From the NCBI RefSeq assembly GCF_028553725.1, contig NZ_CP067124.1, forward strand, positions 1,188,001 through 1,252,000: 64,000 nt of DNA, given 5' to 3'. The translations under genes were made by a program, and so were the position numbers. The DNA comes from Paracoccus alcaliphilus. GTDB lineage: Bacteria; Pseudomonadota; Alphaproteobacteria; Rhodobacterales; Rhodobacteraceae. This document shows, one piece after another, positions 18,919-28,630 of this stretch (position 1 is the first letter of the stretch; each line of letters opens with the position of its first letter). The notes under the pieces are model-generated. The model saw nothing but the letters and a program-made list of their open reading frames with translations. It ran no database searches and had not been told where the DNA came from.

Positions 18919-19438
18919 GCTCTTTCGCCGGGTCCGAGGCCCAGTCGTCATCGCCCATCAGTCGCGCGATCTCGTTGCCGTCACGGTCGATCAGCACGCT
19001 GACCGGCAGCCCGACCACGCCCATTTCGCGGGCCAGTTGCTGGCGCGGGTCCAGCAGGATCGGCAGGCTGGTCACGCCGACCTCGTCAAAGAAATCGTGG
19101 ATCTTGGGCACCGCATTGCGTCCCGTCGCGATGGTGACGACCTGAAAATCGTCGCCGCCCAGCTCGGTCTGCAATTCATCCAGCGCGGGCATTTCCTCGC
19201 GGCAGGGCGCGCACCATGTCGCCCAGAAGTTCAGCAGCACGATCTGGCCCTGATAATCGGCCAGCGAATGCGTTCCGCCATCAGGATCGGTGAATTCGGT
19301 GGTGCCGACCGGCGCCGGATCCGAGGACTGCACCAGCTTGGGCAGACCGGCCTTTGCGGCATCCCAGTCCACGTCCGCAGCCGAGGCGGCATTTGCACCT
19401 AAAACCAGTGCCGTATAAAGCAGGACAGAACGCAGCAT
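18893..19438 (-). CDS. TlpA-like periplasmic thiol:disulfide oxidoreductase
   Basis: A secreted thioredoxin-fold protein of 181 residues. The signal peptide ends at about ANAASA, and the active site C76-A-P-C79 lies in [17 protein letters not shown]. Family roles include reducing apocytochrome c or copper-site proteins; the partner is unknown here. The ATG at 19438 has GGAGGT just upstream. A longer frame to 19633 would run through argH coding sequence and is rejected. Starts of this gene and argH are 21 bp apart on opposite strands. Confidence 0.9.
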   Translation of the reverse strand: MLRSVLLYTALVLGANAASAADVDWDAAKAGLPKLVQSSDPAPVGTTEFTDPDGGTHSLADYQGQIVLLNFWATWCAPCREEMPALDELQTELGGDDFQVVTIATGRNAVPKIHDFFDEVGVTSLPILLDPRQQLAREMGVVGLPVSVLIDRDGNEIARLMGDDDWASDPAKELIRQLSAP

Positions 19439-19459
19439 GTGACCTCCGAAGGACAAGAT

Positions 19460-20881
19460 ATGACCGACCGGCCCCAGACCAAGGACGCCGCCAACAGCAT
19501 GTGGGGCGGGCGCTTCGCCGCAGGGCCCGACGCCATCATGGAGGCGATCAACGCCTCGATCGGCTTCGACAAGCGGCTTTACGCTCAGGATATCCGGGGC
19601 AGCCGGGCCCATGCCGCCATGCTGGCCGCACAAGGCATCATCAGCGATAGCGATGCAAGCGCCATCGGGGAAGGGCTTCTCACGGTCTTGTCAGAGATCG
19701 AGGCGGGCGATTTCCCCTTCCGGGCCGCGCTGGAAGACATCCACATGAATGTCGAGGCGCGGCTGAAAGAGATCATCGGCGAACCCGCCGGGCGCCTGCA
19801 TACGGGGCGTTCGCGCAACGATCAGGTGGCGACGGATTTCCGGCTTTGGGTGCGTGATCAATGCGACGCGGCCATCGGCGGGCTGGGGGCGCTGATCCGC
19901 GCCGCTTTGTCGCAGGCCGAGGCCGGGGCCGATTGGGTCATGCCGGGCTTTACCCATCTGCAAACCGCGCAGCCGGTGACATGGGGCCATCACATGATGG
20001 CCTATGTCGAGATGTTCGGCCGCGACCTGTCGCGCTTTCAGGATGCGCGCCGCCGGATGAACGAATCGCCCCTTGGCGCGGCGGCGCTGGCCGGGACCGG
20101 CTATCACATCGACCGGGATGCGACGGCGAAGGCGCTGGATTTCGACCGGCCCATGGCCAACAGCCTCGATGCCGTCAGCGACCGCGATTTCGCGCTGGAA
20201 TTCCTGTCGGCAGCCTCGATCTGCGCGGTGCATCTGTCGCGGCTGGCGGAAGAGCTGGTGATCTGGTCATCCGCCCAGTTCCGTTTCGTGTCGATGTCGG
20301 ACAAATGGTCCACCGGGTCGTCGATCATGCCGCAGAAGCGCAACCCGGATGCGGCGGAACTGATCCGCGCCAAGATCGGGCGCATCCTTGGGGCGACGGT
20401 GGCGCTGTTCACGGTGATGAAGGGCCTGCCACTGGCCTATTCCAAGGACATGCAAGAGGACAAGGAACAGGTCTTCGACGCCGCCGACAACCTGCTGCTG
20501 GCGCTGGCCGCGATGGCGGGGATGCTGTCGGACCTGAGCGCGAACCGTGACAAGCTGGAGGCTGCGGCCTCGGCCGGCTTTTCCACCGCGACCGATCTGG
20601 CCGACTGGCTGGTGCGAGAGGCCGGGCTGCCCTTCCGCGATGCCCATCACGTCACCGGCACGCTGGTAGCAGCGGCCGAGGCGCAGGGCGTTGATCTGCC
20701 CGATCTGACGCTGGACGAGATGCAGGCGGTCAATCCCGCGATCACCGGGGATGTGTTCAGCGTGCTGGGTGTTCACAACTCGGTCGCGTCGCGGCAAAGC
20801 TATGGCGGAACGGCACCGGATCAGGTGCGCGCGCAGATCGCGCGGTGGAAAGAGCGGCTGGAAAAGGAAGAACTGGCATGA
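19460..20881 (+). CDS. argH: Argininosuccinate lyase
   Basis: Cleaves argininosuccinate to arginine and fumarate, the last step of arginine synthesis. 473 residues with the fumarase/lyase signature [15 protein letters not shown] and the N-terminal MWGGRF. The start is ATG 19460 because AAGGA lies seven bases upstream; the in-frame start at 19439 has no site. Its stop overlaps the next gene by 4 bp, giving the operon argH-lipoprotein-lysA-DUF4175. argJ, of the same pathway, is at 37.8 kb. Confidence 0.96.
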   Translation: MTDRPQTKDAANSMWGGRFAAGPDAIMEAINASIGFDKRLYAQDIRGSRAHAAMLAAQGIISDSDASAIGEGLLTVLSEIEAGDFPFRAALEDIHMNVEARLKEIIGEPAGRLHTGRSRNDQVATDFRLWVRDQCDAAIGGLGALIRAALSQAEAGADWVMPGFTHLQTAQPVTWGHHMMAYVEMFGRDLSRFQDARRRMNESPLGAAALAGTGYHIDRDATAKALDFDRPMANSLDAVSDRDFALEFLSAASICAVHLSRLAEELVIWSSAQFRFVSMSDKWSTGSSIMPQKRNPDAAELIRAKIGRILGATVALFTVMKGLPLAYSKDMQEDKEQVFDAADNLLLALAAMAGMLSDLSANRDKLEAAASAGFSTATDLADWLVREAGLPFRDAHHVTGTLVAAAEAQGVDLPDLTLDEMQAVNPAITGDVFSVLGVHNSVASRQSYGGTAPDQVRAQIARWKERLEKEELA

Positions 20882-21045
20882 GAAACGTCGTCATCATCGC
20901 TGGCGTCATCGTGGTGCTGCTGCTGGTCCTGTCCGGCTGCGGCGTCGATGGCCCACCGCAGCGGCCCAGTGCGGCCGCGACAACGTCGAACCCGAATGTC
21001 TCGATCTCGGGTCATGCGACCGTCGGTGTGATCACGGAGCTGTAG
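20878..21045 (+). CDS. Small LptM/YifL-like lipoprotein
   Basis: A 55-residue lipoprotein: hydrophobic signal with lipobox LSGC, then GVDGPPQRP, which matches the short Pro-rich consensus after the lipidated Cys in the LptM/YifL group (known in E. coli to assist LptD maturation). Assignment is by this short motif and by position between argH and lysA. Starts inside the argH stop (ATGA) and ends directly against lysA. Confidence 0.75.
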   Translation: MRNVVIIAGVIVVLLLVLSGCGVDGPPQRPSAAATTSNPNVSISGHATVGVITEL

Positions 21046-22311
21046 GTGGATCATTTCAACTATCACGGTGGCGAGCTTCATGCCGAGGATGTGCCGCTGG
21101 CGCGGATCGCGGCCGAGGTCGGCACCCCGGTCTATGTCTATTCCGCCGCCACGCTGACGCGGCATTTCGGGCTGTTCCGGCAGGCGCTGGACTGGACCGA
21201 TCATCTGGTCTGCTTTGCGGTGAAGTCCAATTCGAATCTGGCGGTGCTGAAGCTGCTGGGCGACCTGGGCGCGGGGATGGATGTCGTTTCTGGCGGGGAA
21301 TATCTGCGCGCGAAGGCGGCGGGCGTGCCGGGCGACAAGATCGTGTTTTCCGGCGTCGGCAAGACCCTGGCCGAGATGCGGCTGGCCATCGAGGGCGGCA
21401 TCCGCCAGTTCAATATCGAGAGCGAGCCCGAGATGCGGGCGCTGTCGGAACTGGCCGCCAGCATGGGCGCCGCGGTGCCGGTGGCGATCCGGGTGAACCC
21501 AGATGTGGATGCGAAAACGCATGAGAAGATCGCGACCGGCAAGTCGGAAAACAAGTTCGGCATCCCGATTGCCAAGGCGCGTCAGGTCTATGCCGAGGCC
21601 GCGTCGCTGCCGGGGCTGCGTGTCGTCGGCGTCGATGTGCATATCGGCAGCCAACTGACCGATCTGGAGCCTTACCGCGCCGCCTATGACAAGGTGGCCG
21701 AACTGACCCGCGCGCTGCGGGCCGACGGGCATGTGATCTCGCGCCTCGATCTGGGCGGGGGGCTGGGCATTCCCTATCGGCGTGACAACAACGCACCGCC
21801 CTTGCCCATCGAATACGGTCAGGTGATCCGCGAGACGGTGGGCGATCTGGGCTGCGAGATCGAGATCGAGCCGGGCCGCAATATCACCGGCAATGCCGGG
21901 GTGTTGCTGGCCTCGGTGATCTGGCTGAAAGAGGGCGAGGGCCGCGATTTCCTGATCGTCGACGCGGCGATGAACGACCTGCTGCGTCCGGCTATCTATG
22001 GCGCCCATCACGATATTGTCCCGGTAATCGAAGCCGCACCGGGTGCGGCGGTGCAGCCCTTCGACGTGGTCGGTCCGGTCTGCGAATCGGGGGATACGTT
22101 CCAGAAGGGCGCGGAACTGCCGCTGCTGGCGGCGGGAGATCTGGTCGCCTTCCGCTCGGCCGGGGCTTATGGCGCGGTGATGGCGTCGGAGTACAACTCG
22201 CGGCCGCTGGTGCCCGAGGTTCTGGTCAGCGGCGATCAATTCGCCGTCATCAGGGCAAGGCCGACATTTGAGGAAATGCTGGCGCGGGATAGCATCCCGG
22301 CATGGCTTTGA
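21046..22311 (+). CDS. lysA: Diaminopimelate decarboxylase
   Basis: PLP enzyme converting meso-diaminopimelate to lysine. 421 residues. The PLP lysine is K60 in CFAVKSNSN; the glycine loop LDLGGGLGIPY, the ExGR motif in IEPGRNITGNAG and the C-terminal CESGD are all present. It starts with GTG at 21046, immediately after the lipoprotein stop, so translation is coupled. The next gene begins either inside its stop region or 74 bp further on (see the DUF4175 entry). Confidence 0.96.
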   Translation: MDHFNYHGGELHAEDVPLARIAAEVGTPVYVYSAATLTRHFGLFRQALDWTDHLVCFAVKSNSNLAVLKLLGDLGAGMDVVSGGEYLRAKAAGVPGDKIVFSGVGKTLAEMRLAIEGGIRQFNIESEPEMRALSELAASMGAAVPVAIRVNPDVDAKTHEKIATGKSENKFGIPIAKARQVYAEAASLPGLRVVGVDVHIGSQLTDLEPYRAAYDKVAELTRALRADGHVISRLDLGGGLGIPYRRDNNAPPLPIEYGQVIRETVGDLGCEIEIEPGRNITGNAGVLLASVIWLKEGEGRDFLIVDAAMNDLLRPAIYGAHHDIVPVIEAAPGAAVQPFDVVGPVCESGDTFQKGAELPLLAAGDLVAFRSAGAYGAVMASEYNSRPLVPEVLVSGDQFAVIRARPTFEEMLARDSIPAWL

Positions 22312-22334
22312 CGCGACACCAGTCGGAGACGTCC

Positions 22335-22390
22335 GAGCCGGGGGCTGTCTGCCCCCGGACCCCCGAGGATATTTTCGCACCAAAGATGGG
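22335..22390 (+). repeat. Dispersed hairpin element, copy 1
   Basis: An 8-bp perfect stem CCGGGGGC / GCCCCCGG (22338-22345 with 22351-22358) is followed by ACCCCCGAGGATATTTT, then ACCAAAGATGG. A near-identical sequence lies at 32986-33036 before fmt. The ATG at its 3' end is the likely start of the DUF4175 gene. Confidence 0.8.
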
Positions 22391-24875
22391 GCCGGTTTCG
22401 CGTGCCCTGCGGCTGACGCTGTGGGGGATGCGCTGGGAGGCGGCGGCGCGGGCCTTTTGGGTGCTGGCGGCGCTGCTGGGCTTTGTCTTTGCCGCGTTGG
22501 CGCTGGGGATCGTCGCGGCTGTGCCGGATGCGGTTCTGCCCTGGCTGGCGGGGGCGGTTCTGCTGGCGCTGGTGGTGGCCGCTGTCCGCGGCGGGCTGCG
22601 TTATCGCCCGGCATTGGCGGATGCGGCGATGGAGCGGGTGGACCGGACCCTGCCGGGGCGGCCGCTGACGGCGCTGGTGGATCAGGCCGCGATCGGTGGC
22701 GAGGGTGCGTTGTGGCAGGCGCATCTGGCGCAGATGCGGGCGCGGGCCGGGGCGGCGCGTCCGGTGGCGCCCGATGCGGAACTGAGCCGGCGCGATCCCT
22801 TTGCGCTGCGGCTGGTGGCGCTGGTGGCGCTGGTCATGGCGCTGATTTTTGGTGGGGCCGGGCAGATGGGGCAGGGCGTTTCGGCGATTGCCGCCACCTT
22901 CAACCGGATGCCGGAAATGATGACCGAACGTCCTGCCGGGCCGGGATGGGAGGGCTGGGCCGAGCCGCCCGCCTATACCGGTCGTCCGACGATTTACATG
23001 AATGCCTTGCCCGAGGGGCAGGTTCTGGAACTGCCCAAGGGCAGCACCGTCAGCTTCCGGCTGTATGGCAGCGGCAGCGAGGTCGTTCAGGATATCGGTC
23101 CGTCCGAGGGGGGGGATGCCGATGCGCCGGGTTTTCGGGCCGAGCAATCCGGGACGATCGAGATTGCGGGCCGCAGGTTCGATGTCACCGTTTTGCCCGA
23201 CGCGCCGCCGGTGATCCGGGCGGGGGCGGCGCCGGTGCGGCGGGCCGATGGCCGCATGGTGCAGGAATTCGAGGCCACGGACGATCATGGCGTCCTGTCC
23301 GGCCATGCGATGATCGCGTTGAATTTGGAGGCGGTCGATCGCCGTCATGGGCTGGCCACCGATCCTGAACCGCGCGAGCCGGTCGAGCTGGCGCTGCCGA
23401 TGCCGCGCGGGGACCGGCGCGAATTGCGCGGGCAGTTGGTCGAGGATCTGGCCCGGCACCCCTGGGCGAACCTGCCCGTCACCGTCAGCCTGCACGCGCT
23501 GGACGGGATCGAACAGGCCGGGCAGTCGCAACCGATGCAGGTGATCCTGCCGGGGCGGCGGTTCTTTGACCCGCTGGCGGCCTCGTTGATCGAGATGCGG
23601 CGCGATCTGTTGTGGTCGCGCGGCAATGCGGGCCGCAGCGCCGAGATCCTGCGCGCCCTGACATGGCAGCCCGACGGTTTCGTCGATGATGCGCTGTATC
23701 GCGAATTGCGCGGCGCGGTCTCGGTGCTGGAGCAGGACGGGCCGCTGTCCGATGATGCGCGTGACCGGCTGGCCGAGGCCCTGTGGCAGGCGGCGGTCAT
23801 GCTGGAGGATGGCGGGTTGTCGGACGCGCTGGAACGGATGCGGCAGGCTCAGCAACGGCTGTCCGAGGCGATCCGTCAGGGCGCCAATCCCGATGAGATC
23901 CAGCGGTTGATGGATGAGTTGAAAGAGGCGACCGACGCCTATACCGACATGCTGGCCGAGCAGGGAGAGCAGGACCCCTCGGAACGCTTTACCCGCAATC
24001 AGCAGGGGCAGCAGATCACCGGCGACCAGATCCAGCAGATGATGGATGAGATCCAACGGCTGATGAATGAGGGCCGCATGGCCGAAGCCCAGCAATTGCT
24101 GGAGCAGTTCAACCGCATGATGGAGAATTTGCAGGTCCGTCAGGGTGAGGGAGAGGGTGGCGAAAGCGGCCCCGGCGGGCAGTCGATGAACCGGCTGGCC
24201 GATACCCTGCGCGAACAGCAGCGTCTGTCGGATGAGGCCTTCCGCGAATTGCAGGAGCAGTTCGGCCGCGGGCAGCCCGAATCCGGCGAGGGCGGTGAGG
24301 ACGGCGAAGAGGGCGATCTGGCCGGGCGTCAGCGCGACCTGCGCGAGGAACTGGGCCAGCAGCGCGGTTTGCTGCCGGGGCAGGGGTCCGAGGGTGGCGA
24401 CGAGGCCGGGCGGCGGCTGGACGAGGCCGGGCGCGCGATGGAGGAAGCCGAGGAGGCGCTGCGCCGTGGCGATATGGGCGGTGCGTTGCAGCGGCAGGCC
24501 GATGCGATCCAGTCCATGCGCGAAGGGATGCGTGCCCTTGGCGATATGCTGTCCGAAGACCAGCGCAGGCAGGCCGATGACGGCCAGCAGCAGGGTGACG
24601 GGCAGCAGGGGCAGGAACAGTCCGAACAGCAGGGCGAGGGTCGCCGTGCCGGGCGCGACGGCATGCCCTATAACGGGCGGCCTGTCCTCGACCCGCTGGG
24701 GCGCGAGCAGGGCGGTAATGGAAATGTGATCGGCGGCGGCGATCCGCTGGCCGAGGGTGCCGATCCGGCGCAGCGGGCGCGCGATCTGCTGGACGAGATC
24801 CGCAGGCGCACCGCCGAACGCGACCGTCCGGCGGATGAGCGCGGCTATCTGGATCGCCTGCTGGAACGGTTCTGA
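22386..24875 (+). CDS. DUF4175 / TIGR02302 membrane protein
   Basis: An alphaproteobacterial membrane protein of unknown function, about 829 residues from ATG 22386. Two hydrophobic helices lie near the N-terminus (AFWVLAALLGFVFAALALG and an LLALVV stretch), and a third around 145 (LVALVALVMALIFGG). A soluble beta-rich part follows (about 190-420), then a long Gln/Glu/Gly-rich, helix-forming region (about 520-780) of low complexity. The frame is open from 22302, overlapping lysA, but that extension is encoded by a dispersed repeat and is unlikely to be protein. Last gene of the argH-lysA operon. Confidence 0.85.
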   Translation: MGPVSRALRLTLWGMRWEAAARAFWVLAALLGFVFAALALGIVAAVPDAVLPWLAGAVLLALVVAAVRGGLRYRPALADAAMERVDRTLPGRPLTALVDQAAIGGEGALWQAHLAQMRARAGAARPVAPDAELSRRDPFALRLVALVALVMALIFGGAGQMGQGVSAIAATFNRMPEMMTERPAGPGWEGWAEPPAYTGRPTIYMNALPEGQVLELPKGSTVSFRLYGSGSEVVQDIGPSEGGDADAPGFRAEQSGTIEIAGRRFDVTVLPDAPPVIRAGAAPVRRADGRMVQEFEATDDHGVLSGHAMIALNLEAVDRRHGLATDPEPREPVELALPMPRGDRRELRGQLVEDLARHPWANLPVTVSLHALDGIEQAGQSQPMQVILPGRRFFDPLAASLIEMRRDLLWSRGNAGRSAEILRALTWQPDGFVDDALYRELRGAVSVLEQDGPLSDDARDRLAEALWQAAVMLEDGGLSDALERMRQAQQRLSEAIRQGANPDEIQRLMDELKEATDAYTDMLAEQGEQDPSERFTRNQQGQQITGDQIQQMMDEIQRLMNEGRMAEAQQLLEQFNRMMENLQVRQGEGEGGESGPGGQSMNRLADTLREQQRLSDEAFRELQEQFGRGQPESGEGGEDGEEGDLAGRQRDLREELGQQRGLLPGQGSEGGDEAGRRLDEAGRAMEEAEEALRRGDMGGALQRQADAIQSMREGMRALGDMLSEDQRRQADDGQQQGDGQQGQEQSEQQGEGRRAGRDGMPYNGRPVLDPLGREQGGNGNVIGGGDPLAEGADPAQRARDLLDEIRRRTAERDRPADERGYLDRLLERF

Positions 24876-24878
24876 GGC

Positions 24879-25562
24879 CTATTCGCCGCCGAACAGCGAG
24901 GCGCGCAGCCGGGCGCGGGTGTCGTCGATGCTGGTGCGGGCCTCGATCAGCCGTTCCCCCAGCGGGCCCGCATCGCCAAGCGAGGGCGCCAGCAGATAGA
25001 AGGACAGAAACAGCGCCGCGATCATCGCCGCCAGACCGAAGCCGGTGCGATAGGGCCGGGGGTCCGGCATCGTGGCGGGCTCCGCAACAAGCACCGGGGC
25101 CAGCGGCAGCGGTTTTTCGGGGGCCTCGGGCCGTGTTTCGGGTTTCGGCGCGGGCGGTTGGGGTTGCGTTTGCGCCGACGGGCCGGGCCAGCGCAGCGTC
25201 GTCGCGGGCCAGTCGGCATCGGCGGCGTCGGTTGCGGGGGGCTGGTCCGCTGTATCTTCGGTGGTTTCGGCGGCGCGGGCGCGGCGCTCGAATTCCAGTT
25301 CGTCGCGCAGGATGGCCAGCACATTGGCGGGCAGCGGGCGGCTGAGCCGCGGCTCGCCCGTCGGTTCGTCATCCTCCGCCTCGGCAGGATCGTCGCCGAT
25401 GGTCGAACTTTGCGACAGGCTCAGCGGCTTCAGTTGCGGACGCGCCATCCAGCTGTGGCCGCAAGAGGTGCATTCGACCTCGCGCCCGCCGGGGGGAATC
25501 GCATCGCCGGGCAGCTGGTATTGCACCCCGCAGGATTCGCATGTCAGCCTGATTTCGTCCAT
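24879..25562 (-). CDS. Zinc-ribbon (MJ0042-type) membrane-anchored protein
   Basis: 227 residues. The N-terminal zinc ribbon has CESC at about 8-11 and CTSCGHSW about 20 residues later. Then comes a long acidic and Pro-rich linker, a single transmembrane helix (AAMIAALFLSFYLLAPSL) near the C-terminus, and a short tail. Function is unknown; the layout recalls zinc-ribbon proteins of myxobacterial and alphaproteobacterial type with a cytosolic sensor end. GAGGG precedes the ATG at 25562. It is divergent from ftsE, with 88 bp between. Confidence 0.8.
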   Translation of the reverse strand: MDEIRLTCESCGVQYQLPGDAIPPGGREVECTSCGHSWMARPQLKPLSLSQSSTIGDDPAEAEDDEPTGEPRLSRPLPANVLAILRDELEFERRARAAETTEDTADQPPATDAADADWPATTLRWPGPSAQTQPQPPAPKPETRPEAPEKPLPLAPVLVAEPATMPDPRPYRTGFGLAAMIAALFLSFYLLAPSLGDAGPLGERLIEARTSIDDTRARLRASLFGGE

Positions 25563-25650
25563 TGCGACCCTCGCATTCGCTGTCATGCTGTTCTATCAAG
25601 CCGAAGGTCGGCTTCCAAGCCGCGCAAGGCAAGAGTGACGGGGGTGCCGC

Positions 25651-26325
25651 TTGATCGAGATGAGGGATGTCGGCTTCGGCTATCATGCGGGCGAGCAGCT
25701 GCTGTCAGGCATGACGCTGGACCTGCAACCGGGCATGTTCCATTTCCTGACCGGGCCTTCGGGCGCGGGCAAGACCACCTTTCTGCGGCTGTGCTATGCC
25801 GAGTTGCTGCCAAGTGCCGGGCAGATGACCGCCTTCGGGCAGGACATCCACGGCCTGTCGCGCGACGGCATTGCCGATCTGCGCCGCCGGGTGGGGGTGG
25901 TGCATCAGGATACACAATTTCTTGATCACCTGCCGGTTGCCGAGAATGTCGCCCTGCCGCTGAGCATCGCGGGAGAGAATGTGGACATGCAGGCGCTGCG
26001 CGATCTGCTGGGCTGGGTGCAACTCAGCCAGCATGCCCGCGCGATGCCGCCGCAACTGTCGGGGGGCGAACGCCAGCGCGCGGCGCTGGCCCGGGCGGTG
26101 ATCCTGTCACCCGATATCGTGCTGGCGGATGAACCCACGGGCAATCTGGACTGGGACATGTCGATGCGGCTGATGCAGCTGCTGATCGAGCTGAACAAGT
26201 CCGGCAAGACCATTCTGGTCGCCACCCATGACCTGAACCTGATCCGCGCGACCAAGGCGCAGGTGGCGGCGCGGGTGTTGCGCATCGCGGGCGGCACCCT
26301 GCATCTGGCGGGGGCGGATCTGTGA
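25651..26325 (+). CDS. ftsE: Cell division ATP-binding protein FtsE
   Basis: ATPase of the FtsEX complex, which controls septal peptidoglycan hydrolysis during division. 224 residues with Walker A GPSGAGKTT, signature LSGGERQRAALARA and Walker B IVLADEPTGNLDW. The TTG at 25651 gives the family N-terminus MIEMRDVGFGY and has GGGGG at a good distance; ATG 25660 would remove three residues. The stop overlaps the ftsX start. Confidence 0.92.
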   Translation: MIEMRDVGFGYHAGEQLLSGMTLDLQPGMFHFLTGPSGAGKTTFLRLCYAELLPSAGQMTAFGQDIHGLSRDGIADLRRRVGVVHQDTQFLDHLPVAENVALPLSIAGENVDMQALRDLLGWVQLSQHARAMPPQLSGGERQRAALARAVILSPDIVLADEPTGNLDWDMSMRLMQLLIELNKSGKTILVATHDLNLIRATKAQVAARVLRIAGGTLHLAGADL

Positions 26326-27266
26326 TGCTGAAAATGAAGAAACGACCAGATTTCAAGGCGCTGAAGCTGAAGGCTCTGGGGCAGGGGCTGCTGCGGGGCG
26401 ATGGCGGGGCGGGCGACCGGATCGTGCCGCCGACCGGCTTTACCGCGCAGCTGACGCTGTTTTCCGCCGCCGCGATGGCCTTTCTGGCGGTCTTTGCGCT
26501 GGCCTTGGCGCTGGCGACGGGGCGGCTGGCTGACCGCTGGTCGTCGGAACTGGCGCAATCGGTCACCGTCCGGGTCAGCGCCGATGCCGCCGATCAGGAA
26601 ACCCGCACCCAGTCGGTGATCCAGCTGTTGCAGACCACGCCGGGACTGGGCCAGCCCCGCCTGCTGCCCGATGATGAGGTGGCGACCCTGCTGGCGCCGT
26701 GGTTCGGCCCCGATATTCCCGTTGATGCGCTGCCGGTTCCCGACCTGATCGAGCTGCCGATCACCGGGCGCGATTTCGACGCCCAGGGCCTGCGCCTGCG
26801 GTTGGAAGCCGAGGCGCCCGGCACCGTGCTGGACGATCACACCGAATGGCGCCGCCCGCTGGTCTCGGCGGCGCAGCGGCTGCGGGTGATGGGGATATTC
26901 TCGCTGGTGCTGATCGGGGCAGCCTCGGCGGCGATGATCACGCTGGCGGCCAAGGCGGCACTGGCGGCCAATCTGCAGGTGATCCGGGTGCTGCGCCTGA
27001 TCGGGGCGCGCGACATCACCATCGCCACCGCCTTCGTGCGCCGCTTTACCCATCGCGCCGCGATCGGGGCGGCTGGCGGCACGCTGGCGGGCATGGCCGC
27101 CGTCGCGGCGCTGCCGGGGGCGAATGCGTCGGGCGGCTTTCTGACCGGCCTTGGCTTTCAGGGCTGGGGCTGGCTGATCCCGCTGCTGATCCCGGTCGTC
27201 GCGGCGGCTGTCGGCTTTTTCGCGACCCGTTGGGCGGCGCTGAAGATGCTGGAATCGGTGCGATGA
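26325..27266 (+). CDS. ftsX: Cell division protein FtsX
   Basis: Inner-membrane partner of FtsE. 313 residues with four hydrophobic segments: about 48-68 (TLFSAAAMAFLAVFALALAL), about 190-212, about 245-265 and a last near the C-terminus (LIPLLIPVVAAAVGFFATRW), with a periplasmic loop of about 120 residues after the first. A Lys-rich cytosolic N-terminus precedes helix 1. ATG 26325 overlaps the ftsE TGA by one base; a GTG one codon earlier is also possible. The next gene overlaps by 4 bp. Confidence 0.9.
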   Translation: MLKMKKRPDFKALKLKALGQGLLRGDGGAGDRIVPPTGFTAQLTLFSAAAMAFLAVFALALALATGRLADRWSSELAQSVTVRVSADAADQETRTQSVIQLLQTTPGLGQPRLLPDDEVATLLAPWFGPDIPVDALPVPDLIELPITGRDFDAQGLRLRLEAEAPGTVLDDHTEWRRPLVSAAQRLRVMGIFSLVLIGAASAAMITLAAKAALAANLQVIRVLRLIGARDITIATAFVRRFTHRAAIGAAGGTLAGMAAVAALPGANASGGFLTGLGFQGWGWLIPLLIPVVAAAVGFFATRWAALKMLESVR

Positions 27267-28042
27267 GCAGGCGCGGGGACAGCCCGCGGCCGGGCCCTCT
27301 GACGCCGTGGCAATATGTCCAGAACGGGCTGTTCTATCTGCATGTCGCGCTGGCGACGCTGATCATGGGGCTGGTCGGCATCCCGCTGGTCATGTCGGGC
27401 GGTCGCGCGGGCGCGAACCGGGTGGCGACGCGCTGGATCGGCTATGTCCTGTGGGCCGCGCGCCTGCATATGAGGGTCAGCTGCGAGGTGCGCGGCGTGC
27501 TGCCGGCGGGCGACTGTATCGTTGCGGCCAAGCATCAGTGCTTTCTGGACATCCTTACGCTGGCCTATGCCCTGCCGCGCCGCAATTTCATCATGAAACG
27601 AGAGGTGATGCGCGTCCCGGTCATGGGCTGGTATGCGTGGAAAGTTGGCTGTATCCCCATCGACCGTTCGCGCGGGCGCGATGCGATGCGCGCGATCAAC
27701 GGCCAGATCCGCGAGCGGATGGCGGGCGACGGGCTGGGCCAGCTGATCATCTATCCCGAGGGCACGCGCACCCGTCCGGGGGAACGGCGCGCCTACAAGC
27801 ACGGGGTCGGCTCCATCCGCGAGGCGACCGGCCTGCCGGTGGTGCCGGTGGCGGTCAATACCGGCCTGTTCTGGCCGCGCAGTGGCTGGGGCATCCGGCC
27901 CGGTCGCGCCGTGATCGAGTTCCTGCCGGTCATTGCCGCCGAAAGCACCGAGGAATTCATGTCCCGGCTGGAAGAACGGGTCGAAACCCGGTCCGATCAG
28001 TTGATGGAAGAGGCGGGGTATCGTCATGCGCTGGCTGAATGA
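27263..28042 (+). CDS. plsC: 1-acyl-sn-glycerol-3-phosphate acyltransferase
   Basis: Makes phosphatidic acid from lysophosphatidic acid at the inner membrane. 259 residues. A transmembrane segment (YLHVALATLIMGLVGIPLVM) lies near 26-45; the catalytic HX4D is H91-QCFL-D96, and the EGTRT motif is E166-T170. The ATG at 27263 overlaps the ftsX TGA (ATGA), so coupling to ftsEX is likely. The last 17 bp overlap the next gene. Confidence 0.93.
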   Translation: MSRRGDSPRPGPLTPWQYVQNGLFYLHVALATLIMGLVGIPLVMSGGRAGANRVATRWIGYVLWAARLHMRVSCEVRGVLPAGDCIVAAKHQCFLDILTLAYALPRRNFIMKREVMRVPVMGWYAWKVGCIPIDRSRGRDAMRAINGQIRERMAGDGLGQLIIYPEGTRTRPGERRAYKHGVGSIREATGLPVVPVAVNTGLFWPRSGWGIRPGRAVIEFLPVIAAESTEEFMSRLEERVETRSDQLMEEAGYRHALAE

Positions 28043-28628
28043 GGCGGATCTGAAAGGGCTGTACAACGAGGCCGGGGCCACGTCGCTGCGCAAGGTCGCC
28101 GACCACCTGACGCCCGAATATCGCCGTTTCATCGAGGCGGCGCGGTTCTGCGCCCTTGCCACTGTCGGCCCCGAAGGCACTGATTGCAGCCCGCGCGGCG
28201 ATGATGGCCCGGTGGCGCGGGCGCTGGATGCGCGACAACTGGCGATTCCCGACTGGCAGGGCAATGACCGGATCGATTCGATCCGCAACATCCTGCGCGA
28301 CGGGCGGGTCAGCTTGATGTTTCTGGTGCGCGGGTCGGGAAACGCGATCCGGGTCAATGGCCGGGCGCGGCTGACCGACGACCACGGGTTGCGCGACAGC
28401 TTTGCCCGCAAGGGCCATCTGCCGCGCACGGTGATCGTGGTGCAGCTGGACGAGGTCTATTTCCAATGCGCGCGGGCGATTATCCGCTCGGGGCTGTGGG
28501 CGGGGCTGGACGACAGCGACGGGTTGCCGACGCCGGGCCAGATCCTTGCCGCCATGACCGAAGGAGAGGTCGGCGGCGCCGAATATGACCGCATCTGGCC
28601 CGAACGCGCCGCCCGCAGCATGTGGTAG
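28026..28628 (+). CDS. PPOX-type FMN-dependent flavoprotein (MSMEG_1061-like)
   Basis: 200 residues of the pyridoxamine 5'-phosphate oxidase-like split-barrel fold, close to the TIGR04025 group. Characteristic stretches are FCALATVGPEGTDCSPRGD and LMFLVRGSGNAIRVNGRARL. The substrate is unknown; members may reduce or sequester flavin or F420-type ligands. It begins inside the end of plsC (17-bp overlap), so it belongs to the ftsEX operon, though a functional link is not evident. It stops two bases before the convergent accA end. Confidence 0.85.
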   Translation: MRWLNEADLKGLYNEAGATSLRKVADHLTPEYRRFIEAARFCALATVGPEGTDCSPRGDDGPVARALDARQLAIPDWQGNDRIDSIRNILRDGRVSLMFLVRGSGNAIRVNGRARLTDDHGLRDSFARKGHLPRTVIVVQLDEVYFQCARAIIRSGLWAGLDDSDGLPTPGQILAAMTEGEVGGAEYDRIWPERAARSMW

Positions 28629-28630
28629 CC

